A stretch of 13,532 nt of DNA, from NCBI GenBank assembly GCA_964617625.1, contig CAZTZL010000079.1, positions 1 through 13,532 of the forward strand, in the 5' to 3' direction. Position numbers and translations under genes: made by a program. The notes beneath the pieces are model-generated. The model did not search any database and had not been told where the DNA came from. It saw only the letters and a program-made list of their open reading frames with translations. This document shows, in pieces, positions 1 through 8,417 of this stretch (positions are counted from its first letter, which is position 1; each line of letters opens with the position of its first letter). Origin of the DNA: CAZTZL01 sp964617625. GTDB lineage: Bacteria > Zhuqueibacterota > QNDG01 > DSAB01.

Positions 1-336
1 GGTTTGAATTGTGAGACCTGTCCTATTCATGTGGCCACTTTGGAGCAGAACCGACCTCGTCAGAAAACGATGCGTACTTCAATCGCCGAGGTCTGTAAAG
101 AGCAATACGGAATGAACCTGAGCCCCGAAGAGATCACCGACTGTGACGGCTGCCGGGCCGATACCGGAAGGCTATTCCCCGGATGTTTGAGCTGTGAGAT
201 CCGAAAATGTGCAAGCCATAGAAATCTTGAAACCTGTGCACAATGCACTGCGTATGCATGTGATAAGCTGAATGCATTGTTTCACCGTGATCCCGATGCA
301 CAGATTCGGCTCGAGGAAATTCGAAAGAATCATTAA
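1..336 (+). CDS. DUF3795 cysteine-rich protein, 5' end cut off by window
   Basis: The reading frame is open from base 1 and ends at TAA 334-336. The first codons read G-L-N-C-E-T-C-P, which matches the inside of the usual DUF3795 opening (about YCGLxCxxCP). The gene therefore almost certainly starts before the window, and the in-frame TTG at 4 should not be taken as the start. The visible 111 codons contain 11 cysteines, mostly in pairs: CETC, CDGC, CLSC and CAQC, plus a CxxxxC-like spacing after IRKCA. Such spacing suits metal or Fe-S binding, but no function is established for the family. The segment from CDGCRADTGRLFPGC through IRKCASHRNLETCAQC to YACDKL is typical of DUF3795. There is no signal peptide or membrane segment in the visible part, so it is probably cytoplasmic. 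The next gene starts 74 bases downstream on the same strand and could share a transcript. Family assignment is firm; the role is unknown. Confidence 0.85.
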   Translation, partial: GLNCETCPIHVATLEQNRPRQKTMRTSIAEVCKEQYGMNLSPEEITDCDGCRADTGRLFPGCLSCEIRKCASHRNLETCAQCTAYACDKLNALFHRDPDAQIRLEEIRKNH

Positions 337-369
337 AGTAGAAAAAAATTTTTAAATCATCTATCTTGT

Positions 370-403
370 TCCTTTGATCTTTTTGGGAATAAACCAAAGG
401 AGG
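370..403 (+). promoter_or_regulatory. Strong ribosome binding site inside a possible hairpin
   Basis: AAAGGAGG at 396-403 is a near-perfect Shine-Dalgarno sequence, 7 bases before the ATG at 411, and it fixes the start of the small membrane protein. Just upstream, TCCTTTG (370-376) is complementary to CAAAGGA (395-401), giving a 7-bp stem with an 18-base loop that would cover the ribosome binding site. A competing stem, TTTGG (382-386) with CCAAA (394-398) and a 7-base loop, would cover part of it instead. The base pairing is seen directly; any regulatory role is inference. Confidence 0.45.
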
Positions 404-410
404 GAAAACC

Positions 411-593
411 ATGAAAAAAGAAATGCACGGAGGTGCTCCTGCAAGTGCCGTTTATGGTCTGGGATTTATCGGAGCAGCCGTCTATTTTATTTCTCATGCC
501 GCCGGTTTCTGGATCGGTGTTCTGGGCTTTTTAAAAGCGCTTGTCTGGCCGGCCGTTCTTGTCTATGAAGTAATGAAATATATCGGCATGTAA
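411..593 (+). CDS. Conserved 60-residue membrane protein, function unknown
   Basis: This is a short protein with a soluble, Gly/Ala/Pro-rich N terminus (residues 1-12, MKKEMHGGAPAS) and two hydrophobic stretches, about 13-33 (VYGLGFIGAAVYF...) and 35-52 (IGVLGFLKALVWPAVLVY), joined by a short turn at GFW. It is probably a two-helix inner-membrane hairpin. I recognise the pattern AVYGLGFIGAxVYF...FWxGVLGFLKALxWPAxLVYE as a small protein found across many unrelated bacteria, but I know of no assigned function. The very strong ribosome binding site (AAAGGAGG, 7-base spacing), the start codon and the match to that pattern make it a real gene despite its size. It lies 74 bases after the DUF3795 gene on the same strand and converges on comEC, with 69 bases between the two stop codons. 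I found no clear promoter of its own in 337-410. Confidence 0.85.
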   Translation: MKKEMHGGAPASAVYGLGFIGAAVYFISHAAGFWIGVLGFLKALVWPAVLVYEVMKYIGM

Positions 594-662
594 TAGCAAC
601 AGAAGTATTTTCCGTTCCAACAGAGACTGCTTGAACAAGATTTAAAAATTTTCGAAAAATCC

Positions 663-3044
663 TCACCAGTTTATTTTCCTGAGAGTCGTCCCGTCGGTTC
701 GGAAGATCACAGCACCTTCCCTGTCCGTTCGGAAAACATCGGCGTTCATGTCACGGAACCGTTGAAGCACAATATCCGAAGGATGACCGAAACGGTTATA
801 CCGCCCGACTGAAATAACGGCAAATTCAGGTGCGACGCGTTCGAGAAAGGGCCGCGTGCTCGAAGTGATGCTGCCGTGGTGGCCGACTTTAAGACCGTCG
901 GATTGAAGACAGAGTTTTTGCGAAACCAGACTTTTTTCGATCGCCCTTTCCGCATCTCCCATAAATAACAAACGGATTCTGCCGTATATAATCCTGACTA
1001 CAACCGATTGATTATTGACATTCCGGTCGCTATTTTTGATCTCCCGTGTGGGGGATAAAAAGAACATTTTGATTCCGGGAAAAAAGAGACTGTCCGGCGC
1101 GGTTACAATAGTATGCGGAATACCGCATTTTTCAATAGTGTTCAGGAAATCGCTGTATAATCCGGAATTAAAAGCGGTTCCTGCCGTGATAATCGAAGAA
1201 ACAAGAAAATGGTTTAATATATAGGTCAGCCCGCCGACATGATCGTTATGAGGGTGGGTTAAAATGACAAGATCGAGTTTTCGAATGCCCTGTTTCCGTA
1301 AATAGGGCGCAACTACCCGCTCTCCGTTATCGAAACGAGGCCGCTTTTCCCCTCCGTCTATCAATACGGTTTTCCCTCTCGGCAGCCGGATCAAAGCCGT
1401 GTCTCCCTGGCCGACATCGAATTGAATCCAGGTGAGTTTGTTTGAATCATTTCGAATCACCTGTTCCCAAATCCAGAGATTTGAAAAAACAACCACGGCA
1501 AACAGAAATTGTTTCCTTCTTCTTGAATCATGTATCTGAAGTAGAAGAAGCAGAAAAGAAAAGTAAAGCATGATCAATATCATTCCGGGACTCGGGATTT
1601 CGATATATGAAAATGGAAGTTTTCCAAACCAGTGTATAAGCCCGATGAAAAGGCGGATGATTTCCTGATTTAAAGCGCCGTACACGGACGCGATCCAGAA
1701 AGAAAAAAGACTGAAAATAATGGAAGTGAATCCCAGTGCCACAATGAGCCCGGCCGCCGGAACGGCAATCAGGTTGATCACTAAAGCGAGCAGGGGAATG
1801 CGGTTAAAATAAACAGCAATGAGCGGCAATGTCCCAAGTTGAGCGGACAAAGAAACCAGAAAAGCGGGCAGAATATATCGGCCGATACTGTATTTGGTTA
1901 AATTGTTCTTGATTTTCACAATGAAAGGAAGAGCATTGATTTTTTGATAAAAAAACACAATTGAAAAAACGGCCGCAAAGGAAAGCTGAAATCCCAGATC
2001 GAAAAGATCCAAAGGATTGATGAGCAGTAAAACCAACCCGGCAAGACCCATGATGTTGAACGGATCGGGCCGCCTTTCGAAGAGCGTGCCGAATAAATAG
2101 AGGCCGCACATAATTGAAGCCCTTGCCACAGGGGCTTTCGCTTCCGTCAACAGAACATAAAAAATAAGTCCGGCAATGGTCAACAAAATCCGGACAAGAT
2201 AAGGAAACCGGAATAATCCAAAAATGGTGAGAAAAATCATCACGACAAATCCGACATGCAGACCGCTCACAGCCAGCACATGAATCACACCCGCTTTCGC
2301 AAAATCATCCCGGACTTCGGGAAAGACTTCTCCCCGTTCACCGATGATGAGCGCTTTCAGGAGCGCACGGCTTTGTCCTGCAGTCGTCCGGTTGATGACA
2401 CGAAGAATGTACCTCCTCGCGGGGTAGATCCATTTTCTGAGAATCCAATTTCCCTTTTTATTCCCTGTTCCCTGAATGGCGAACGATCCCTTAATTCTTA
2501 AAACCGCATAGATCCCTTTCCTCTCAAGATAGGCCCGGTAATCGAATCCTCCGGGATTTCGCTGTCCCGCCGGCCTTTCCAGAGATCCAAAAACAGTAAT
2601 TTCGTCTCCGTATTTCAGGGAAACAGGCAAATCGGAATACGATGAAACAAGGATCCCGCCGCAGGATTTGATCTCTCTGTTCCCGATACAGATGGAATCC
2701 ACATCGACCAGAAACTCGGTTCTTTGATTTTTATCAACCGGATCTTTCAGAAGAAATCCCCGAATGTGAATTGGCGCTTCGGACGGGACAAAATGAAGAA
2801 TGTGATCAGGCGGAAAGAGATGCGCTCTTTGATATTCCCTTAAAACACCCAAAAGGAAAACGGATAGCAATAATAAAATTTGAAAAATCGGACCGGTCTT
2901 TTTTCCATAAAAAAGGAGAAGAAGACACAGCAGCATCAGGGAAACCGCAATCCAGACAACATGAAAAGGAACGTGTTCAAACCTGCTTGCCAGAATTCCG
3001 AGTGACAGCAATAGAGCTGCCTTGAGAGCGGGTTGATTTTTCAT
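663..3044 (-). CDS. comEC: ComEC/Rec2 family DNA internalisation protein
   Basis: This is the inner-membrane channel that carries single-stranded DNA into the cytoplasm during natural transformation. Its 793 residues are the usual length for a full ComEC. Residues about 1-70 hold several hydrophobic helices. Residues about 75-190 form the DUF4131 / OB-like region, ending in the typical RNPGGFDYRAYLERKGIYA. Residues about 220-500 are the multi-helix Competence domain, with the family motif IHVLAVSGLHVG (254-265). Residues about 538-790 are a metallo-beta-lactamase-like domain starting at FDVGQGD (542-548), with T-H-P-H-N-D-H at 596-602 (H597, H599, D601, H602), a later metal-ligand candidate D697 in MGDAE, and GHHGS at 721-725. 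The catalytic domain therefore looks intact and may act as a nuclease on the incoming or displaced strand, as proposed for the family. A stop codon lies two codons before the ATG, which fixes the start; no clear Shine-Dalgarno sequence precedes it. No other competence genes are visible here. Confidence 0.95.
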   Translation of the reverse strand: MKNQPALKAALLLSLGILASRFEHVPFHVVWIAVSLMLLCLLLLFYGKKTGPIFQILLLLSVFLLGVLREYQRAHLFPPDHILHFVPSEAPIHIRGFLLKDPVDKNQRTEFLVDVDSICIGNREIKSCGGILVSSYSDLPVSLKYGDEITVFGSLERPAGQRNPGGFDYRAYLERKGIYAVLRIKGSFAIQGTGNKKGNWILRKWIYPARRYILRVINRTTAGQSRALLKALIIGERGEVFPEVRDDFAKAGVIHVLAVSGLHVGFVVMIFLTIFGLFRFPYLVRILLTIAGLIFYVLLTEAKAPVARASIMCGLYLFGTLFERRPDPFNIMGLAGLVLLLINPLDLFDLGFQLSFAAVFSIVFFYQKINALPFIVKIKNNLTKYSIGRYILPAFLVSLSAQLGTLPLIAVYFNRIPLLALVINLIAVPAAGLIVALGFTSIIFSLFSFWIASVYGALNQEIIRLFIGLIHWFGKLPFSYIEIPSPGMILIMLYFSFLLLLLQIHDSRRRKQFLFAVVVFSNLWIWEQVIRNDSNKLTWIQFDVGQGDTALIRLPRGKTVLIDGGEKRPRFDNGERVVAPYLRKQGIRKLDLVILTHPHNDHVGGLTYILNHFLVSSIITAGTAFNSGLYSDFLNTIEKCGIPHTIVTAPDSLFFPGIKMFFLSPTREIKNSDRNVNNQSVVVRIIYGRIRLLFMGDAERAIEKSLVSQKLCLQSDGLKVGHHGSITSSTRPFLERVAPEFAVISVGRYNRFGHPSDIVLQRFRDMNADVFRTDREGAVIFRTDGTTLRKINW

Positions 3045-3118
3045 TAATTATTTTTTCGGATACAAACAGATGAAAAAACAAGAATTGGATGCTATGACAG
3101 GACGCAGAAACTAAATTT

Positions 3119-3147
3119 ATAATACATAAAAACAGGGAAAAAGTAAA
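3119..3147 (-). promoter_or_regulatory. Candidate sigma-70 promoter for comEC
   Basis: Read on the minus strand, TTTACT (complement of 3142-3147) is followed after exactly 17 bases by TATTAT (complement of 3119-3124). These match the sigma-70 consensus at 4 of 6 and 5 of 6 positions. Transcription would begin near 3112, giving a leader of roughly 67 bases before the comEC ATG. The region is AT-rich, so chance matches are likely and the call is tentative. Confidence 0.4.
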
Positions 3148-3184
3148 GACTTTTTTTGTAATTCCAAGAAATGAAATAACGTTA

Positions 3185-3213
3185 TTGACATTCAATCCCT
3201 CATTTGGTATTTT
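3185..3213 (+). promoter_or_regulatory. Sigma-70 type promoter for the C25 protease gene
   Basis: A perfect -35 box TTGACA (3185-3190), a 17-base spacer and the -10 box TATTTT (3208-3213) lie on the plus strand. The predicted start is near 3220, leaving a leader of about 110 bases before the ATG at 3332. The spacing and the perfect -35 make this one of the better promoter candidates in the window. Confidence 0.6.
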
Positions 3214-3236
3214 ACAAGCTAAAGGGAAAAATCACT

Positions 3237-3287
3237 ATAGTCTTTCTCATTGAATTGATCTATCCTTTTTTGTGATGAGAATACTAT
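3237..3287 (+). repeat. Imperfect inverted repeat in the leader of the protease gene
   Basis: ATAGT (3237-3241) plus TTCTCAT (3244-3250) can pair with ATGAGAA (3275-3281) plus ACTAT (3283-3287). This gives 12 base pairs with a small 2/1 internal loop and a 24-base terminal loop. It sits between the predicted transcription start and the ribosome binding site. No T-run follows, so it is not a terminator. It may be an mRNA-stabilising or regulatory hairpin, or chance in AT-rich DNA. Confidence 0.3.
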
Positions 3288-3331
3288 CAGAGAAATTGAA
3301 TTTGTTTGAATATGACGTGATGGAGTCTTAA

Positions 3332-6300
3332 ATGAAAACACGTTGCCCTGAAACAAGACCTGTTTTTATTTTCACTCTTTTATTTATCTTAAACTTACAT
3401 ATTGGCAACGCCCAAACGAATCCAATTCATTTTTCATTTACAAAGGATAAATTAGTATTCAGCAAAAAGTCAGGATACGACCTGATTACTTATCAAGATT
3501 ACGAAATATCCCAAAAAACGGGTGCTCCGGTACTTCCATTTGCAATTATTCAATTCGATTTGCCTGCAGGTAAAGAAATTGCCGGAATCACCATTATCAG
3601 TACAAAAAGCGAATTCTTAGAAGGAGAATACCTTATCTCTCCTGCCCAGCCACCACAAATACTATCCGACAAAACAAAATATAAGGCCGTTTCTCCTGAC
3701 ACGCACATATATGCATCTAACGATGCCTACCCAAAAGACATTATTGAAATTTCCAAATCCGGTTTTTTATCAGGAAATCCGATCGGTTCATTATTTGTCT
3801 TTCCTCTGCAGTATTTTCCTTTGCAGAAAAAAATAAAATTTTATTCAGAAGTTGAGATCACCGTTCAATACAAAACCTCCGGTAAATTTCCCAGAATGCC
3901 CAAACAGAGCGGGTATTCAAAACAGGTCAAAGATATTTTGTTGAATAAAATGGTCAAAGATTACAACGATGCAGAAACAGAAAAATTTCCGGCAGAATAT
4001 CAAAACGCACTGTTATCGAATGAAGAACATCTGTATGTCATCATCACATCCGATGATTTGGTTCCTCATTTTCAACCTTTGGCAGATTGGAAATTAAAAA
4101 AGGGTTTATCTGCCACAATTGTCACAACGTCTCACATCTATTCCAATTATACAGGTATTGACAATCAGGAGAAAATCAGGAATTTCATCATTGATGCCTA
4201 TCAACATTGGGGCACAGTATGGATCTTGTTGGGGGGTGACACGGATATTATTCCCCACAGGACTGCTTTTGCCTTTGACTGCGAATATGGCGATTATAAA
4301 GAAAATTACATTCCTTGTGATCTATACTATTCAGACTTGGATGGCGATTGGAATGCTAACGGCAATACGATTTACGGGGAGATCGATGATGATATTGATA
4401 TGTATCCCGATGTGTTTGTCGGCAGGGCTCCTGTTGAAAATTCAGAAGAAGCCGATGCATTCGTGAATAAAATTTTAACTTATGAAAAAAATGCATTGAA
4501 TGGCAATGAGTTGAATATGTTATTTCTGGGAGAAGTTCTGTGGTCGGAACCCTATACGAATTCTGGTGAGGGTAAGGATTATATCGATAAAATGTATGTA
4601 CCGGACCGATTTGACCCGGTTACAAAACTTTATGAGCATAATGGTAACGAAAACAAAGAATCGGTAATGAATGCAATCAATCAAGGACAGAACATCATTA
4701 ATCACTGTGGCCATGCCGGGAAGTTATTGATGAGTATCGGTGACGGATTGATATCTTGTGAGGACATGGATCTTCTGGAGAATGGCCCTTACTATTCAAT
4801 TTTGTTTTCCATTGGTTGCTGGCCAGCTGCTTTTGATTATGAATGTATTGCCGAGCATTTTGTGATCAATCCAAACGGCGGAGGTGTTGCTTTTATCGGG
4901 AATTCCCGTTATGGCTGGGGAAGTCCCGGTAATCCTGTTTATGGTTACTCAGATCGTTTCGACCAGCAGTTTTTCAAAAATCTTTTCATTAATGATATAA
5001 ATCACATTGGCGGTGCACTGGGTGCTGCAAAATCGGTTTATGTACCGTATGCTGCACAGAAAAATGTATACCGCTGGTGTGAATACGAGGTTAATTTATT
5101 GGGTGATCCCGAAATGCCCGTATGGACGGATGTCGCAGGAACAATGATCGTTCAACATCCGTCCACGCTGCCTGTTGGGGAAAGTCGATGTACGATAACC
5201 GTTACGGATGATAGTCACCGTCCTCTGGAAGAAGCCCTGGTCTGCCTGATGCAGGGCGAAGAAGTGTATCAAACAGGAATAACGGGACTGGATGGAACCT
5301 TACGTTTAGATGTATCAACATTAAATTTGGCAGATAATCTGCAGATAACCGTGACCGCTCACAATTTCCTGCCGTACGAAAATACAATTTCTATATATAC
5401 AGATGAACCGTGCGTACAGATCGCTTCGTATACAACCAACGGTTCGGCACAGGGTCATGTTATCCCCGATGCGGTGGTTTCCATGAATTGTTGTTTTAAA
5501 AATTATGGAACTGTTTCAGCAAACAATATTTCTGCCGTTCTCTATTGCAAAAATACAAAAATAGTTTGGATTGACAGTACTGAATCAATAGGTACAATTC
5601 CAGCAGGCGATTCAATTGTCATCTCAAATGCTTTCTCATTTCACATTGGTTCCAATCTTGTTAATGGTGAAGTGATCCATTTGAGTTCAGAAATAACAGA
5701 TTTTGGGGAAAACACATGGACCGGAATAATCGGAATAACAGGAACAACCCCGCTTTTATCCTCCGGTTTTTATCAGATGTCTGATTCATCGAATGGGGAC
5801 GGTGATAATTTTGCCGAACCGGGCGAAACAATAATCCTGACTTTAGCTGTTCAAAATAGAGGATTGGCTTCAGCACAAAATACCACGATTACCATTAACC
5901 GTAATTCGCCCTTTCTTTCCTTGTCTCACGCTTCTCTTGATTGCGGAGAAATATTGCCCGACAGCACAAAGACAATATCGCTTGATATGACTGTCGGAAC
6001 AGATTGTCCGAATCCAGCTTTTCCCCAAATCGGACTATTGATGGAAACCGATGGGGATTATCAGTTTACAGACAGCATTTTGGTATCCGTAGGGGAATTC
6101 GGTATTCAGGACAATATGGAATTTAGCGATAGTATTTGGACACATACCGGCTCACCCGACTTATGGTATCTCACCTCGGATCGGAGACATTCCGGAAATT
6201 TCAGCTGGCATTGCGGGAACAGGGAAACCATCGTATTCGATAACGATATGGATAACCGTCTTGAATCCAGCTCTTTTATAATAGACCAAAATTCCGAGCT

Positions 6301-8269
6301 TTCCTTCTGGTGCTGGTATGAATTTCCCAACTACGGAGTGAACGGCATTCACCCCGAAATCAATGACGGCTCCGGTTGGGAAAATTTGGACTTTATCGGA
6401 AGCGGCGGTGCCTTGGGGATTTTGCCTACCGGCAATGATTGGTTAAAATACAGTTATGATTTATCTCATTACCCTGCCGGGACTTTGGTAAAATTGCGTT
6501 TCCGATTTGTTAGTGATTTGGAAGAAGTCACAGAGGGCATCTATATTGATGATGTAATCGTTCAAAATAAAAACAAAGGGATAACCTTTCCACCCTATCC
6601 AGAACCCTTCTCACCCTATCCCAAACTGATCTGTGAAAATGTGGATAACCATTTAAAACTTTCCTGGGAGAGTAATGCTGGGGAGATCGAGCATTATGAA
6701 GAGGACGGTTACGCTTTCCAGGGATATAATGTATATCAATTCCATTCGCTGGTACCCGTAAAGTCAAACAGCGTACGGGTTGCAACATTTGATATCATCG
6801 ATGGCATTACGGAGATCGTGGAAGATATTATCGATCCGGATACCGGTCTGCCAACTCAGATTACTCAACAGTATGGCTCTGATTCCGGCATTCAAAGAAA
6901 CTGCACGATTGAGAAAGATTATCTGGAAAATAATCATCTGATCAAAGGCAAACCCTATTATTTTGCGGTGACCGCTTATACTTACAATCCGGCAGAACAG
7001 GTGATGCCAAAATACACAGAAAGTATCATCGATGTGATAGAAATTGGTTATCTCGAAGGCGCTCCAGGTCTGGCATGGATGGATACAATTCGAGTAACCC
7101 ATACTGCAGGAGAAAGCAATGGCAGCATCGTACCATTGGTTATTGACCCAGCTCTTTTGACCGGCCATGATTATCGCGTTGATTTCAATCCTGCTTTGGA
7201 TTCAGGTTTGGTATGGAATTTAACGGATATAACAACCAATACAGTGTTATTACATAACCAGATAAATTTGAGTGGAGATGATAACTATCCCGATGTAGAT
7301 GGGTTCAAAATCATTGTAAAAGATGCAAGTCAACTGTCTTATTATTCAATCCAGTACCCTGAAATGAATCCGCTGCAGGGGAATTATTACTATATCGCAG
7401 ATTTTTATCTATTCGGTCTGTCAGAAACTTCGAGGGCAATAGATGTTTTTGGCAGAGGAACGGATAATCGTTTTGAATTGGGAAAGGACTATGAATTACG
7501 ATTTACCGGCGAGTATGAAAATCCGGATGCTAAAATTGTAACTATCAAAGAAGGAACCGGTTCCGTGGCAACACTTTATGGCGCGTTGTGTTATGAATTA
7601 CAGGATCATCCGATGAATCCAAATCCGGGATCAAATGATCCATTTACAGTTCGCATCCCTTTTGAGGTCTGGAATATCGATGACAACAGACAGGTGAATG
7701 TTCTTCTCTACGATCGATTTCAGTTTTTGTCGGACACGCCATTTTATGCTTTTAATCCGTCATTTGACATGTACTTTCATATTCTAAATACTCCCTACAA
7801 AGAAACTGCAGTGGACACCAGTAGCAGTGAACTTGACAGCCTTACCTGGAGTTTAATTTCCGGGAATATGTTTTTCAATACCGGAGACAGGATCCAGATT
7901 CTTTATGAGAATATATTCACAACAGAAGATGTTTTTGTATTTACAGCAGATCCGAACATGCTGATAGATAATAATAATCCGATACTTCCTGAGAATGTTG
8001 AATTATATCAGAATTATCCCAATCCGTTTAATCCGTCAACAACAATTTCATTTTCCCTGCCAAAAAGTGAGATAGTGAAAATAAAAATATACGATATCCT
8101 GGGAAGGGGAATTCGGACACTCGTTAATAGCAGAATGCAGGTCGGATTAAAGAAGGTGGAATGGGATGGAAAGGATACATATGGCAGGGCTGTGCCGAGC
8201 GGGATTTATTTTTACCGGCTGGAAACAGAGAATTGCCGATCCGTGCAAAAGATGCTCCTTCTACGTTAA
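3332..8269 (+). CDS. Secreted C25 (gingipain-type) cysteine protease with type IX sorting domain
   Basis: This is a 1645-residue exported protein. Residues 1 to about 27 form a signal peptide (hydrophobic VFIFTLLFILNLHIG, likely cut near GNA-Q). Residues about 30-230 resemble the C25 propeptide (GAPVLPF, DLPAG). The catalytic domain spans about 231-600: WILLGGDTDIIPHR near 297-310, the catalytic His in NHCGHAG (H461), the catalytic Cys in FSIGCWPAAFDYECIAEHF (C496), then GGGVAFIGNSRYGWG and the closing NLLGDPEMPVW. Both catalytic residues are present, so an active endopeptidase is likely. Next come a C25 Ig-like domain (about 601-688), two CARDB-like beta domains (about 690-920, the second with NGDGDNFAEPGETI), a MAM/jelly-roll-like domain (about 926-1082), an Fn3-like region (about 1090-1240) and an unassigned beta-rich stretch (about 1245-1550). 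Residues 1554-1645 are a sorting domain with YPNPFNP (1562-1568) and SGIYFYRLE near the end, pointing to export by the type IX system. GGAG at 3322-3325 lies 6 bases before the ATG. The gene looks more AT-rich than its neighbours. Cleavage specificity cannot be told. Confidence 0.92.
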   Translation: MKTRCPETRPVFIFTLLFILNLHIGNAQTNPIHFSFTKDKLVFSKKSGYDLITYQDYEISQKTGAPVLPFAIIQFDLPAGKEIAGITIISTKSEFLEGEYLISPAQPPQILSDKTKYKAVSPDTHIYASNDAYPKDIIEISKSGFLSGNPIGSLFVFPLQYFPLQKKIKFYSEVEITVQYKTSGKFPRMPKQSGYSKQVKDILLNKMVKDYNDAETEKFPAEYQNALLSNEEHLYVIITSDDLVPHFQPLADWKLKKGLSATIVTTSHIYSNYTGIDNQEKIRNFIIDAYQHWGTVWILLGGDTDIIPHRTAFAFDCEYGDYKENYIPCDLYYSDLDGDWNANGNTIYGEIDDDIDMYPDVFVGRAPVENSEEADAFVNKILTYEKNALNGNELNMLFLGEVLWSEPYTNSGEGKDYIDKMYVPDRFDPVTKLYEHNGNENKESVMNAINQGQNIINHCGHAGKLLMSIGDGLISCEDMDLLENGPYYSILFSIGCWPAAFDYECIAEHFVINPNGGGVAFIGNSRYGWGSPGNPVYGYSDRFDQQFFKNLFINDINHIGGALGAAKSVYVPYAAQKNVYRWCEYEVNLLGDPEMPVWTDVAGTMIVQHPSTLPVGESRCTITVTDDSHRPLEEALVCLMQGEEVYQTGITGLDGTLRLDVSTLNLADNLQITVTAHNFLPYENTISIYTDEPCVQIASYTTNGSAQGHVIPDAVVSMNCCFKNYGTVSANNISAVLYCKNTKIVWIDSTESIGTIPAGDSIVISNAFSFHIGSNLVNGEVIHLSSEITDFGENTWTGIIGITGTTPLLSSGFYQMSDSSNGDGDNFAEPGETIILTLAVQNRGLASAQNTTITINRNSPFLSLSHASLDCGEILPDSTKTISLDMTVGTDCPNPAFPQIGLLMETDGDYQFTDSILVSVGEFGIQDNMEFSDSIWTHTGSPDLWYLTSDRRHSGNFSWHCGNRETIVFDNDMDNRLESSSFIIDQNSELSFWCWYEFPNYGVNGIHPEINDGSGWENLDFIGSGGALGILPTGNDWLKYSYDLSHYPAGTLVKLRFRFVSDLEEVTEGIYIDDVIVQNKNKGITFPPYPEPFSPYPKLICENVDNHLKLSWESNAGEIEHYEEDGYAFQGYNVYQFHSLVPVKSNSVRVATFDIIDGITEIVEDIIDPDTGLPTQITQQYGSDSGIQRNCTIEKDYLENNHLIKGKPYYFAVTAYTYNPAEQVMPKYTESIIDVIEIGYLEGAPGLAWMDTIRVTHTAGESNGSIVPLVIDPALLTGHDYRVDFNPALDSGLVWNLTDITTNTVLLHNQINLSGDDNYPDVDGFKIIVKDASQLSYYSIQYPEMNPLQGNYYYIADFYLFGLSETSRAIDVFGRGTDNRFELGKDYELRFTGEYENPDAKIVTIKEGTGSVATLYGALCYELQDHPMNPNPGSNDPFTVRIPFEVWNIDDNRQVNVLLYDRFQFLSDTPFYAFNPSFDMYFHILNTPYKETAVDTSSSELDSLTWSLISGNMFFNTGDRIQILYENIFTTEDVFVFTADPNMLIDNNNPILPENVELYQNYPNPFNPSTTISFSLPKSEIVKIKIYDILGRGIRTLVNSRMQVGLKKVEWDGKDTYGRAVPSGIYFYRLETENCRSVQKMLLLR

Positions 8270-8417
8270 TTCATATTTCTCTATTATGTTTCATTCCACT
8301 CATCCGACCAGACCTGTGATGTCAGGAGAGAGTCTCCGGTTTCTGAAAAGAAAGACGGTCAAATAACAAAAATTCGATTTCATTGAAATCCGAGACCATC
8401 GGCCTACCAATTATATC

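Noticed and set aside
639..661. Possible bidirectional terminator between the small membrane gene and comEC
   Set aside because: Only a 5-bp GATTT/AAATC stem in very AT-rich DNA can be drawn, with a 13-base loop. It is too weak to call, although a terminator is expected between convergent genes.
1804..2109. 101-codon minus-strand frame overlapping comEC
   Set aside because: It overlaps the Competence domain of ComEC in another frame on the same strand. The ComEC frame is unbroken and well conserved here.
3136..3157. Hairpin AAAAAGT-AAAG-ACTTTTTTT resembling a terminator in the divergent region
   Set aside because: The stem has a single G-C pair, and no plus-strand gene ends just upstream. 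It overlaps the candidate comEC -35 box and is most likely a by-product of A/T runs.
3045..3331. Search for Bacteroidota-type promoters (TTTG and TAnnTTTG boxes)
   Set aside because: No well-spaced pair was seen, while a classical TTGACA/17/TATTTT promoter fits better.
6764..7168. 134-codon minus-strand open frame inside the protease gene
   Set aside because: It has no recognisable domain, and the sense frame is continuous and carries a coherent multi-domain protein across the same bases.
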